Shown here one piece after another: positions 13,156 through 24,200 of a stretch of DNA of 60,000 nucleotides. How positions within the stretch are numbered: position 1 is the stretch's first letter; each line of letters opens with the position of its first letter. The notes beneath the pieces are model-generated. The model did no database searches, was not told where the DNA came from, and worked only from the letters and a program-made list of their open reading frames with translations. A program made the translations under genes and the position numbers. The DNA comes from Liolophura sinensis (Eukaryota; Mollusca; Polyplacophora; Chitonida; Chitonidae): positions 29,917,979 to 29,977,978 of the forward strand of contig NC_088302.1 of NCBI RefSeq assembly GCF_032854445.1, in the 5' to 3' direction.

Positions 13156-13452
13156 CCATACACCATAGTGTTTCTCAAGGACAACAAGCCATACACCATA
13201 GTGTTTCTCAAGGACAACAAGCCATACACCATAGTGTTTCTCAAAGACAACAAGCCATACACCATAGTGTTTCTCAAGGACAACAAGCCATACACCATAG
13301 TGTTTCTCAAGGATAACAAGCCATACACCATAGTGTTTCTCAAGGATAACAAGCCATACACCCTAGTGTTTCTCAAGGATTACAAGCCATACACCCTAGT
13401 GTTTCTCAAGGACAACACGCCATACACCCTAGTGTTTCTCAAGGATAACAGG
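13156..13452. repeat. 33-bp minisatellite, nine units
   Basis: Nine units of 33 bp (CCATACACCATAGTGTTTCT then CAAGGACAACAAG), exactly 297 bp. Late units share CCCTAGTG in place of CCATAGTG. Because 33 is a multiple of three, repetitive frames stay open on both strands; no gene is called. Confidence 0.92.
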
Positions 13453-13844
13453 CCATGGGCTGGACGACTGTTTTGTCACAGATCATGCCGTTCTGTACAA
13501 ACCATAAATTTCGCCCGCCATCACAAATGACCACTAAAACCTTTAGCAACATCAATATCTGTGCGTGTGTGTCACTGTGTATTACAGAAATTATTTTCTC
13601 AACACAAGCTACCATAGCAACAAGGAATTATCACAGTCACTGACTGGTGTAAATTAGGGAAGAAAAGATATCCATACAAGGACATGTAAAAAATCCTGCC
13701 TATTGAAGATGCATCATAATCTTGTGTAATCAGCAGGAATCAATATATTGTAAAAGAGTACAGGATTGAAATAGCATTGGGCTGAAAGCTTGATCAGTTG
13801 AGCAACCTACATGTATTACATGTATTACATGTACATAGATATAG

Positions 13845-13847
<3 letters not shown>

Positions 13848-13884
<37 letters not shown>
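13848..13884. repeat. (AT)n microsatellite
   Basis: About 18 TA dinucleotides. Confidence 0.9.
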
Positions 13885-13887
<3 letters not shown>

Positions 13888-14926
13888 GACACACTGGTAT
13901 AAATATAACTTCTGCTTTTATCTTTCAACACCGTCAGAAAAACTTTAAACGCCATTACTCTGAGCAGGCATGAAGGAGTATGGGGAAAAACTGTCAATCA
14001 TGAAAATGGCCCTTGGGGCCAACTATAAATTTGTAACAGTATATTAACATCGTAACAAAGTGAGAAAAATTTCCCCCTACTCTCAGGTCCCAGGGGTCTC
14101 ATTTTCAATCATGAATTTATAAGACAATTTTAACATGGTTATAGAAAGTCCAGTAGTGCTTTTTCCCTTACATTGTATCACATTCACGTGTTTGAAAATA
14201 TTTTTATTTAAATGCAAAGAAAACATATATAAAGATAAGTATATACCTGATGATAGACCATCAAACACTGCCTAGGAAAATAGTTTGATTTAATTTCTAG
14301 ATTTTTTCCAACTGTCTAAAATCGTTTTAGAATACATACGTATGTTAGATTATGCAGTGTTATGTAGTGACCCATTGGGTACTGCTGAAGTCAGATCCAT
14401 AATTTTTGCCTGAATTAGTTTATTTCAACACCTGTTTGCCCAATGCATTCATATATCTATATGTAAATGCATTTTACTGATGAAATCTAGCAGATTATAT
14501 GTGCTAGGTGGCAAAAGCCTGATGTGACATCAATGGTATCAATGCATGACCAGAAAAGCTTTAGAGTCTAAGGCCATGCTTCCGTGCAGACATATAAATA
14601 CTGGGATTAAACCATAAGGCTACAACCATTAATTGTCAAAACAGTTAGGCTCAGGTTACTTTAAGTAGTATTATATCATCACTACTCTAAAAATATATAT
14701 GAATATTGTATCTGTGTATTTTTTTTCGTTTTTGTTTCTTTTTTTTTTAACATTCAGAAAATTAGCCAAGGCTATAGGACATGTACACTGTAATCTGAAA
14801 ATAAAGGTACATGCTGTATATAGACCTAAAATGAACTCTCAACTAATATAGAGCATTGATTATATTGTGGCAGACAAGTTTCCCTTCACTACTGAATTTC
14901 AGCATGTAACAGACATGCTTTATCAG

Positions 14927-15511
14927 TTAAAGGAGAAGAAAACTTAAAAACATGAAACTATAGGCTGAAAAGAGCACATTTTTTTCTATCTGGTGGTGCC
15001 GGCTGCATAATTTTGCGATTTTTCCTCGCCATACACGTAAAGCCTGAAAACGGCAAAGCTGGCATAAATTGCTGAATCCATCGCGTCTTCCATCTTTAAC
15101 ACCCTGTAATTTATGCAGGGGGTGCGTTGCCTCCCAGTCAATGAGAGTCGTTAAAACTGCCAGCTTGTTCTGTGTAAACTCAGAACCTACGTCCAACATT
15201 CCGGTTTCCTGATCGTCAAGCGGAAAAAAGAACTGAACTGTTTGCTACCTTCTGGGAAGAAGAGTTCTACCGGAAATGTACGAACTGCACTTCGGCAATT
15301 TCCAACAGCAATTCTCCTCTTAACACAGAAGACTTCAGGACTAGTTCTTGGGCAAAATGGAGTCGCCCACAGCGGATTCTGGCGCTGACTTTATTTATAA
15401 TTTATCAACATGAGGTAAATACTAGAATTTTTTTTATGGTAAGCACATGCGAGGAAATACATGCTCTTTTCAATGGTATTTGATAGATATTTAAATTTTC
15501 TTCTCCTTTAA
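14927..15511. mobile_element. MITE with 16-bp perfect ends and TTAA flanks (piggyBac-like)
   Basis: Both ends read TTAAAGGAGAAGAAAA inwards (perfect over 16 bp including TTAA), with a further inner matching block TGAAAAGAGCA on each arm. Length 585 bp. TTAA at each outer end is the target duplication typical of piggyBac-type transposition, so a non-autonomous piggyBac-like element is inferred. A 90-codon antisense frame inside shows no transposase features. Confidence 0.72.
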
Positions 15512-16620
15512 AGTCAGTGTACACTTATAATACATGTATATGCACATGTACTTGTACTTCAACTCCAAGGCAGTTTGTGAAGTCCTCTCATTTTAATGCT
15601 GATGAACAAAAGGGTATCTATTTCTTAACAGTTTAACAATTTAGAGCAACAAAGTAAACGGAAAAAAAATTGAATACACACGTGAGGAGAAAAACTTTGT
15701 CATGAAAGGCCTATTATACACCCTGCATGCACTGATAGCAGCTAACAAGTGACTGCCTCACAATACATGCAAAGCTAATGAAAGTGACAGCTCTAACATC
15801 AGCATGATAGAGTGTAATGCATATATATCTATGTACAGAGTGCAAAGTAACATGACCTCATAGTTCATAATAACTATTCACAACTAGTGCTTTCTAAAAT
15901 GTTCAGCCGAAGGGCTTTTTTCTCTCTCCTTTTTTTGTATCAGTCATTGATGTTTCTAATTTCCTATGCAATATTTAAAAGCCTTTAAGGAAAACATGTA
16001 AAATGTACTTCATGTGTATTATATGCTGAGACATATTTAATGAGATATCTTTTTAAACCTTATATGCTACATTTAGCACTGTAGCATTTTGACAATTCAC
16101 AGACTTCAGGTGAGAAAAGTGGCAGTATTATATATATAGTTTAAGCCAATCAGGTGTATATGAAGTTAATGTTATCTAACTGTAGGAATGTATTATTTTT
16201 AAACACAAAAGCAATCCCTGCAAGATATACGCGTGTTATACACTTACATTCTTAAAACTATGCACCAATGAGTTTTTTTGAGGAGTGGAGACAGGATGTG
16301 GTTTGGGATAGAAGTCTGTCATCAAATTATTGATAATGTTTGTACATATATTTGCCAGACACATAATTTGTCCTGACCATGTATACAGGTAGATTTATGT
16401 ACTTGTTCTAACATAATCATTGTGTATGACCATAAGCACTTACATACATGTACAACTACATGTATGTTCAAAGAACAAATTTAAGTTCAAGTTTATTTCG
16501 CACCATGTAATACACATGTAAGATTGAAAGTTTGTCACCACATTAAAATATAAAGTGGGAGTGTGATTATTCTTAATGAGGGAAGAGCACAGGTAAGGGT
16601 ACAGTCATGACTCTCCTAGA

Positions 16621-16776
16621 TTTATTTATTTATTTGATTGGTGTTTTACCCCGTACTCAAGAATATTTCACTTATATGATGACAACCAGCATTATGGTGG
16701 GAGGAAACCGGGTAGAGCCAGGTGGAAACCCACAACCATCTGCAAGTTGCTGGCAGATCTTCCCACGTACAGCTTG
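16621..16776 (-). mobile_element. SINE family A, antisense, 5' truncated, with target-site duplication
   Basis: Reads TTTATTTATTTGATTGGTGT, then GTACTCAAGAATATTTCACT, GCATTATGGTGGGAGGAAAC and CAACCATCTGCAAGTTGCTG. Flanked by GACTCTCCTAGA (16609-16620) and GACTGTCCTAGA (16777-16788), a 12-bp duplication with one mismatch. Confidence 0.87.
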
Positions 16777-17733
16777 GACTGTCCTAGAATTTAATAACAA
16801 AGTTCTAATGCTTTGCACATGCAGCTATGCTTACAAGCCTTGTTTATGAATTCTTAATGGTTTAACACAAATTCATCAGAAAACTATCAGCTTTGCAGAC
16901 AACATGTCTTTGGATGTCACAAAGAATATCACCTACAGAAACCACTTTTGCACTATGATACGAGATTGCATTTTGTATAATTATAATTTAAAAAGCATTG
17001 TAGCAACTGTTGCTATGCATGCTTCTGTGATTAAACATTTCAATAATTACTCACATTACCACCAAGATCCAGGGGGGTTTGCATTAAGAGCCCAGCATTT
17101 ACTGAATAAATATCAGTACCACAATCTGTCCATGTTCGGAATTCTGATCATGCTTTAGAGCCTATAGTTTGTGTACCTTAAAGAGAATCACTGTTCATCT
17201 CAATGTATAGTTGCTAGGCTTTACTTGGTGAGGTCAAACAGACATGTGACCATGTTACCGATTACATGTCTACAACTGTTGAATTATTAAAACTGTATAA
17301 CACTAAAAGGTAAGGAGTTTAGTATTGATCAAAAGAATCAATAAGCGCCAGTTATCATAGATTCATCTGGCAAATGCAAAGGCGTCAAAGAAAGGCTAAA
17401 GTAATTTGAGATCAACAGAACTCTACCTTTCAACTTAAGACTATAGAACACAGGACATCCAGAAATCGATATAGCTTGGATGTAACACAGTAACTTGGTC
17501 ACCGTATACTTCACTGTTGGCACATGGGCGAACGGACTTCGACACATACGCACTGCCTCACAACATGCAAGCTGCGTGCAAGACTAACTGTTCCGATGGC
17601 AAAACACACAAACTCATGTTGCATGATATGATGTGACAGCTTCTGTTGGACAAAAGCTGTCACCTTATTGACATAATGTTGTGATTTCTATCATGATTTT
17701 TTTATCCCTGTAAAAGAATCTTCAAAGACTTAC

Positions 17734-17987
17734 ACTTCCAAAATGCGGTCACCCTTCACGATGCCTGCTCTCTGAGCTGCCCCGCCTTCCAACACCGCAC
17801 TGACATGTTGTAACGGTGCATACAGCGTGCCATTGATAGATTTCAGAACTCCACCTTCGCTGACTTGACCTCGAACGTTAAATCCGAATCCTGTTTCAGT
17901 TTTAGTGATGGTAACCACTCTGGGAGAGAAGGGGTCGCCGTTTTTCTCAGGAGAAGAGGGCGTACTTCCGTCATCGCTGTCCGCCAT
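17734..17987 (-). CDS. SNX27: Sorting nexin 27, first coding exon (PDZ domain), partial
   Basis: SNX27 is an endosomal cargo adaptor: its PDZ domain binds C-terminal PDZ ligands of receptors and docks on the retromer subunit VPS26, sending cargo from endosomes back to the plasma membrane. The exon gives 84 codons plus 2 nt. A short acidic/serine-rich N-terminus (MADSDDG) is followed by a PDZ domain from about residue 23: carboxylate-binding loop GFGFNV, then RGQVSEGG, the hairpin [14 protein letters not shown] (retromer-contact region in characterised SNX27), and [18 protein letters not shown]. The match to animal SNX27 is almost residue for residue over this part. The exon ends GAAGT followed by gtaagt, splitting the Val codon of ILEV-NG. 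PX and FERM-like parts are outside the visible sequence. The ATG is the first in frame and faces the Tudor gene head to head. Confidence 0.93.
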
Positions 17988-18202
17988 GCTTGATCATCTG
18001 ACAAGCGCCGCTCTTCAGTCCGCGGCGGTAAGAAAACCCATAGAGGTCGTGAGACATGAAAACGAGGTTTGGCGGCATAAGGCATCGCACACGTGTTTGT
18101 GTTTTGACGTCTTTTCAGTCAGTGGACTTTTCTGAAGTGGGCTTTTAATGCTGAAATATTGAAAGCAATATATTGTTCAGACGATAGGCATCAAGCCTCA
18201 GA
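17988..18202. promoter_or_regulatory. Bidirectional promoter region / 5' UTRs
   Basis: Only 215 bp separate the SNX27 start codon (minus strand) from the Tudor-gene start codon (plus strand), so both promoters and 5' UTRs must fit here or overlap the first exons. The half nearer SNX27 has several CpG dinucleotides (near 18007-18080), unlike the AT-rich surroundings. Visible sites are a perfect E-box CACGTG at 18090-18095 and a CRE-like TGACGTC at 18105-18111. No convincing TATA box is placed for either gene. A YY1-like GCCATCTT lies just downstream in Tudor-gene intron 1 near 18297. Transcription starts are not determined; the bidirectional role is inferred from geometry. Confidence 0.65.
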
Positions 18203-18269
18203 ATGAAGTGCGAGGGGTGTGGAAAGGATGCGGAAGTGGAGTGTGCAGATTGCGCCCCAAAAGGCGCAG
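18203..18269 (+). CDS. Tudor gene exon 1: start and first half of B-box
   Basis: Twenty-two codons plus one nucleotide, ending CAG before gtaatg. It encodes zinc ligands Cys3, Cys6, Cys14 and Cys17 of a B-box (C-x2-C-x7-C-x2-C). The ATG is chosen because an in-frame TAG lies at 18185-18187, 15 nt upstream, so the protein cannot begin earlier in this frame unless an unseen acceptor sits within those bases. Confidence 0.85.
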
Positions 18270-21200
18270 GTAATGGCTAATGCCAGGCACAGCAGCGCCA
18301 TCTTTAATTTTTCCTTCAGTTATTTTTAGAATATTTATAAAAATCATCTTATTGTTGTTGAAAGTTACGTTGTCTTAAACTATGCAAAATGTTCTTCAAT
18401 TAAAGTCGATTGTCTGTAATGCTGTGTATACTAGAGAATAACATAGTTTCACTTTTAAACGTCGATGTGTTTCTGAATTCTCAAAGACGACTTTGGATGT
18501 TCTTTCTACTTGCAACACATGATAGTGCTCCGTCATCACTTTTTGACACTGCTAGTGTGTTTGACGGCAGTGTTTCTGGCCTTCAGTATAGCCTGATTTT
18601 TTAGAGAAATCTCTTTCCTGTCTGACAGTCAGATAAAATGCAAAAAAAATTACGGAACATACCAATCTTAAGCTCTGTTTGAGACTACACACATCTGGGC
18701 ACTTGCACTCGGACAAGACAGAGGCAAGCAGACAACAAGGTGATTAATAACGTGATGGTATAGGGAAATGAATGACACTCTGCGATATTCTAAGAAGTAG
18801 AGCAAATAATTACCAGAAATTATAGTATGTTAGACAATAACTCACTTTTTAATTTTCACTCAATATCCTATGGTTTAACCTTGCGGCAGCAAGGTGTTAC
18901 TTTGAAAGCTTGCCGTTTTATTCTGTGAAAAGCAGAAATTTCAGAGGCCACTGTTCATGATAGGGTGCTAATTTGATCACGGCTGCTCTGTGGTGGTGAT
19001 TGTAGTGACGTGTATCCTGAAATACGAAATCCTGAATTATAGCCAAGGATCTCAGTTGTGATATTTTCATATGGGGTTAGATCACAGCCAAGGAGTTTTC
19101 CAGCTTAAAATATTGGTATTTGAGTGTATCATAGATTTTACCCAAAACAGCTTAGAGTTTTCTGCAACAAAATTTCATGCAAAATGAACCAATACATGTA
19201 TATACCCGGTAAAACTCCAATAAGGTATGTTCACTAAGATATTCTCTGTTCCTCTGCCAACTTACCCTCACATGCTGTGTTGACATCGTGACCTAATAAA
19301 TCGGGTTGTTCATCTACATGCATGCGTGGTTGACCTTTCACAACATCACTATGTTTTGATCAGTTGGGTGTCAGTTTTGTCAGACAGAAAGCCATGTAAC
19401 TGCAAAGACACGTATTTGCATTTGACTGAAGACTGTGGAGAAGAATGAAGAGCCCCACAGTTTGTGCGAACTGTTAAATTAAGTTTGAAGTGAGTAAGAG
19501 GTGGGGTGTATCTTTGGCATCAGTTAAATTTCTTGGAAAGGTCAACCGCTGCTGCGCATGTGCTTTTGGCTGACTCAGTTTGTAAAAACGTGGCAGCGCG
19601 TGGCGATCTGCTAAATATGAGCCTATTTTCAGTTTGAGCTGTAACTTACAGGAGAATGGTGATGTAATAGCAATTGTAAGCATTATACCGCAATCAGGCC
19701 CACATAGGTCTCGGACTAAAGGTGGCCAGCAGTCCTAGTGTATCAGTATATATAAGTCACCCTTAGATCGAGGTATCAGGCTAGTTAGACAACTGAACAA
19801 TGTGCACAGCATTGTGAACATTGACAAAACCTGGTTTTGGACTTGTGTGGCTATGAGGAAGAGTTTTTAACTCACTGTGCAAGCAAGTGAAGGATATTGG
19901 CACAAGTAAAACGGCCAATAGCTGGATGTCCGCTGTCTTGAATACAGTAAAAATACGACAGTGTTTTCGGAGCTCTGATTTGACACAGACTCATATGGCC
20001 AATGCACTCATAGCCCAACTATGCCTTTCTGCCAAGAGCAGTTCCTACCAACAGCATGCAGCAAGCATGTCACCCAGACCATTACAATCTTCAGTTTGAT
20101 GCTGGAGTGTGCTGCGGCCAACCCCTTCTCCCCCTTCTGTAGGATGAAAATCACCTCATCCAGGCTGATGTTTTAAACTGGACATTTCTCTATCTTTTTC
20201 AAGCTGCGAATGATCATGGGTTTCACCTGAACTGTGCTCCAGTCAAATGAATAAATCTTTTTTGACAATCGCACATTACATCTCTGTATGTGCACTTTCC
20301 CGCTAGTTCTTCATCCTGTTACTAGAGCCATGGCTGTATACCTCTGTCATGTAAGAACTATAACTTTGAGACTGCATGTCAGACTCTTCAGCCGTGTACA
20401 GCAGTGACTACAAGGCATGAGGTACCACGAGAAGATCTACATACAGGAAAGTGAACAAATGTGCATGATCTTAGATCTGTGTTGATAACAACAGGTTATT
20501 ATAGTGGATTCAACTGTAGAACAATGCGCACATCATACATGTATTGTGACCATCAACAAAACTGCCTGAACTTCCATGTTGTTTAGACAATATTTTCTTC
20601 TCTGTGTCTCTGCGGGTATAGTCCGAGATTACTCTGAGGTTAGGTTTGGCAAAAATTTTGATAGGACAAGGATGGTCCCAAACCAACGTCAGAGCACGCT
20701 GTGGTTAAATTATTTTTTTGGGCCAAACTCAACGTCAGAGCAATCTTAGACTATTCAAGTAAAGTCAGTGAGCTCCAGTCACACAGCAAGTGCCCAGATG
20801 TCCATGTTTTTGACTAGTTCTATCTGTTCCTTCATTTCCTCTCTAGACCCATAGACCCTCTCAGCTTCTTGAAGTGTAATTCAGGCCTGCATAATGTAAG
20901 AAAGTGTTACCAGCACACTATTAGGCAGTTAACACTACAAATGCCCTGTGGCACTCACAGTGGTGAAGCTTAGTTATAACTTTTTGTCAAGAAGTTTATC
21001 TGCTTAGAAAGGGGCATTCAGCATATATGGTTGTTCAGCTTGTCTTACATGAAGTTTATCATGTGGAGTCTTCAGCAATGTTGGAGTCGTCAGCAATGTT
21101 GGAGTCTTCAGCAACAGTCTAAGGGTTAAAATCTGATACACCTTGGAAAGATTAACAAAATTACACTACGCTACAGAGGGTTTCTTGAACCTTAATGTTG

Positions 21201-24200
21201 ACTGCAGGTATATAAGCAGTACATTACGGAGTTACAAGGGCCTCCATGGCTCAGCTGGTTAGCACGCTAGCACAGCGTAATGACCCAGGAGTCTCTCACC
21301 AATGTGGTTACTGTGAGTTCAAGCCCAGCTCATGCTGGCTTTCTCTCTGGTTGTACGTGGGAAGGTCTGCAGCAACCTGCAGATGGTCATGGGTGTTTCC
21401 CCCTAGGCTCTGCCCGGTTTCCACCCACTATAATGCTGGTCGCCGTCGTGTAAGTGAAATGTTCTTGAGTACGGCGTAAAACACCAATCAAATAAATAAA
21501 TAAATAAATAAATGGAGTTACACATCAGGATCTATTACTTAGTAAAAGTACTTGAGCAGTACAGGGCATCCACACCATCCAGAGTACTGTTTTGTACAGA
21601 GATGTATTAAATAAGAAAATATTCATAATTTAACACACACACTTGGCATTTAAGAAATTGATCTTTGCTGAAATATCCTCATAATTGTGTATAACTTCAT
21701 TTAACTTGAAGTTTGATGGCTTGGTTTGTTTGGTACTCATTGTGATCAGGGGCTTGATATATATTTGGGGCCTGCATTTGAATCGATGTATTTTTTTTTT
21801 TAAAAAAAGAAAATTTGGGTTAAAATGAACACATGAAGGAATGCTTGAATTGCTTTGCCAATTCTTCAATTGATGCATCAAGCATTAAAGTGTGTACATG
21901 AAGTTAAAAGTTATATTATTTTCATCACGTTGAAGTTCTAAATCGGGTAGTATTAAAATTGTAATGGTGACAATAAATTGCATTTTCATTAACAGAACAG
22001 GCGATCTGTAATATTACATTGACTGGCATTTTGTAAGACCAGGACAGGCATAAAGAATCGCAGACTGTCAATTTTGCCTTCTGCTTCATCTTTAATAAGA
22101 AAACATCTATATCTCCCGTAGCTGAGGTTTTACAACAGGAGTACATTTCTGAGGCAGAAATCCTAGATGCATAAGCAGTAACATTCTTCCAGCCATGAAA
22201 CTTCTGACAAGATGCTAGATAGATGTCACATTTTCATAGACAGATATACAAATATTTGCCCAGGTTTTTGTCCGCCTACATTTGCTCAGACATGTTTTGC
22301 CTGCATTGTATCTAATCTTGCATTGTAAAACACCCACATCTTAAGTCGCTCCAGTTTATTTGACGGGAGTAGTGTCAAAAATCTTGCTTGAATGCTTCTC
22401 AGATGTGATTACGCGTTATGATGGAGCCACTGACGTCAGTCAGACTGGTTTTAGTTTCAGTTATAATGTGTGTTATTGATTGTTATGTAAGCATAGTGCT
22501 AGGGCAGTATATTCCCTGTCAACTCAACTGATGGGTCGATTTGTTACGGCTTGGCTTGATTCAGAGCTCTCTGTTCAGCACTCTTTCTGTGCACTGACAA
22601 ATACAGACCCCAAAATTCAAGGTAAAAAAAGGAAAAAAAAAAAAATAAAGAAACACCTTGTAATTGTTCAGAGGGCTCTGAAGGAATTAAATTTTTGTCA
22701 TATCTTCTGTAAACGAAAAACTACAAGAATCTGCTTGGATTTCTGTACAAAAAAAAGTTTCAAGTCCTTTTCAGTTCACTCAGATATTTTCATACTTTCA
22801 ATTGATATTAGCTACCTTTAGACAATTAGAACATGAAACTCCAGTGATGTGAACGTGATGAATTGTGGTAAGAGTTAAACCTCAACATGGAACATCTGTT
22901 TTGTGGAATACATACGAGATTTGAACTAAATCCTGATGGTTTCCCATAAATTGAATCTACAGAAATCCATTTAGACAAAAAAATGGCGCAAATAAAAGCC
23001 TGGCCCAGCAGAAACTACACGTACATTTCCTCAAGACCGATAATTCTGAAATATGAAAACGACAGATTGATGCCCTGTATTGCCTTGGCCTTTGAATGGT
23101 TCAAATAACAGTCCTGTGCTGGCATCTGCTTGCTGTTTTAGAAATGGCACACAGCGTTTATTATGCATTATCTTTGGGTTGTAATTTTGCCCTTGTCTTG
23201 AGATTTCACTTCGCAATTGAAGGGATTCAGGGTTTTATTGACACTCAGACAGGGACACTGTGTTACATGTAGTCTCAACCCATAAAGTTAAATATGACTG
23301 CGAAACACTTGAGTTTACAATCTGGATCACAGATCTTGTCAGTAATTTATCGTATGCTACTGGAAATAAAATTTATCTACTGTGCCTTTGGTAAACGATT
23401 TATGTGTAGAGTTGTTTGTTATGTAACCCTAAACTTGTCTGTTGTCATTGAAGTGAAATATTATTGAGTAAACTGTAGGCCTCTAATCTAGACTGTAAAT
23501 CTGTCTGTGTCTGTGAAATGAAGACTTTAAGTATACTGCCTATAATTTCACAGAGTTTGTAAAGAACTAGCCAACCACGGTACATGTTCCCTGTTGTACA
23601 CGGGTGATAAACAGCTATTCACGTAACATTTCACTGGATTTTTGCCAACACAGCAGGGTTATAAGTTATTATACACGACTTACTGCTATTAGTGCCCCTC
23701 TTGTTATTTGCTTTGGACTTTGCCTGCTTTTTTCTTGTTTTACCAGCAACTCTTTTTTTGTTTTTTTTTTTCTTGTTTTACCAGCAGCTTAACTACGGTC
23801 TGTTTCACTAGAACCTCTGTTCACTGCTATGTAAACATTCACTGTCTTGTTTCAGACTCTGAGCCCCTTCTGTTGTGCCAGCAGTGCTGTAGTAGTGTGC
23901 ACATCGGACAAGGCCGTCTCAGTAAACACAGAGTTGTCTCCCTTGCATACAAGGTACATACATGTACAAGCCTTCCCCCCCTCCCCTTCACTTTATAGAC
24001 CTTGTAATTTATGAGATTTTTAACCACCAAATAGAAAAAAAAATTAATAATTGAATAAATCACAGCAAAAAGTTGAAAGTATTTGAAAAGTTTCGTAAAT
24101 CTGAGCTTACATTGAGACAATTCACAAGTATTTTCAGAATTTCTTGTACAGCTAAACCTTCCGAAGTCTGCTGGAACAGTTGAGAACTCCATTCTTAAGA

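Larger units (their letters stand above)
1..17733 (-). other. SNX27 intron 1 (left part) and repeats
   Basis: This long stretch follows the splice donor of SNX27 exon 1 and runs off the left edge. I looked for SNX27 exon 2 (the end of the PDZ domain after ILEV) and for PX and FERM-like motifs on the minus strand and found none by eye, so it is most simply intron. Scattered open frames of 60-135 codons show no family resemblance, no splice-site pairing and overlap repeats. The recognisable content is SINE copies, MITE-like inverted-repeat elements, (AT)n and (CA)n microsatellites and a 33-bp minisatellite, listed separately. Small exons could have been missed. Confidence 0.6.
18270..23855 (+). 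other. Tudor gene intron 1
   Basis: 5.6-kb phase-1 intron. It holds an inverted-repeat element at 20621-20751, one full-length tRNA-headed SINE at 21237-21513 with target-site duplication, three 18-bp tandem copies near 21067-21115 and several homopolymer runs (for example 22620-22650 and 23755-23772). Open frames of up to 113 codons (22480-22821) lack splice signals or recognisable domains and are not called. Confidence 0.75.

Noticed and set aside
13168-13530. A 120-codon repetitive open frame (FLKDNKPYTIV units) and its 77-codon antisense partner
   Set aside because: Both are products of the 33-bp minisatellite, whose period is a multiple of three. They lie in an intron with no splice signals or known domain.
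1-17700. SNX27 exon 2 and later exons (end of PDZ, PX domain)
   Set aside because: Searched by eye for reverse complements of conserved peptides after ILEV, and of PX and FERM-like motifs, without success. A translated search with an SNX27 protein would settle it; a hit would shorten the inferred intron 1.
17988-18202. A RING-encoding exon upstream of the Tudor-gene ATG
   Set aside because: An in-frame TAG at 18185-18187 and the SNX27 exon immediately to the left leave no space; no C3HC4 spacing is visible.
21237-21330. Possible tRNA genes at the SINE heads (21.2, 27.9, 30.1, 32.7, 50.7 kb)
   Set aside because: A- and B-box-like motifs are present, but cloverleaf arms are poor and each is fused to the SINE body and tail. 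They are tRNA-derived SINE promoters.
22480-22821. 113-codon open frame in Tudor intron 1
   Set aside because: It includes a poly-Lys stretch from an A-run, has no recognised domain and no plausible splice sites; its phase does not matter since exons 1 and 2 already join correctly.
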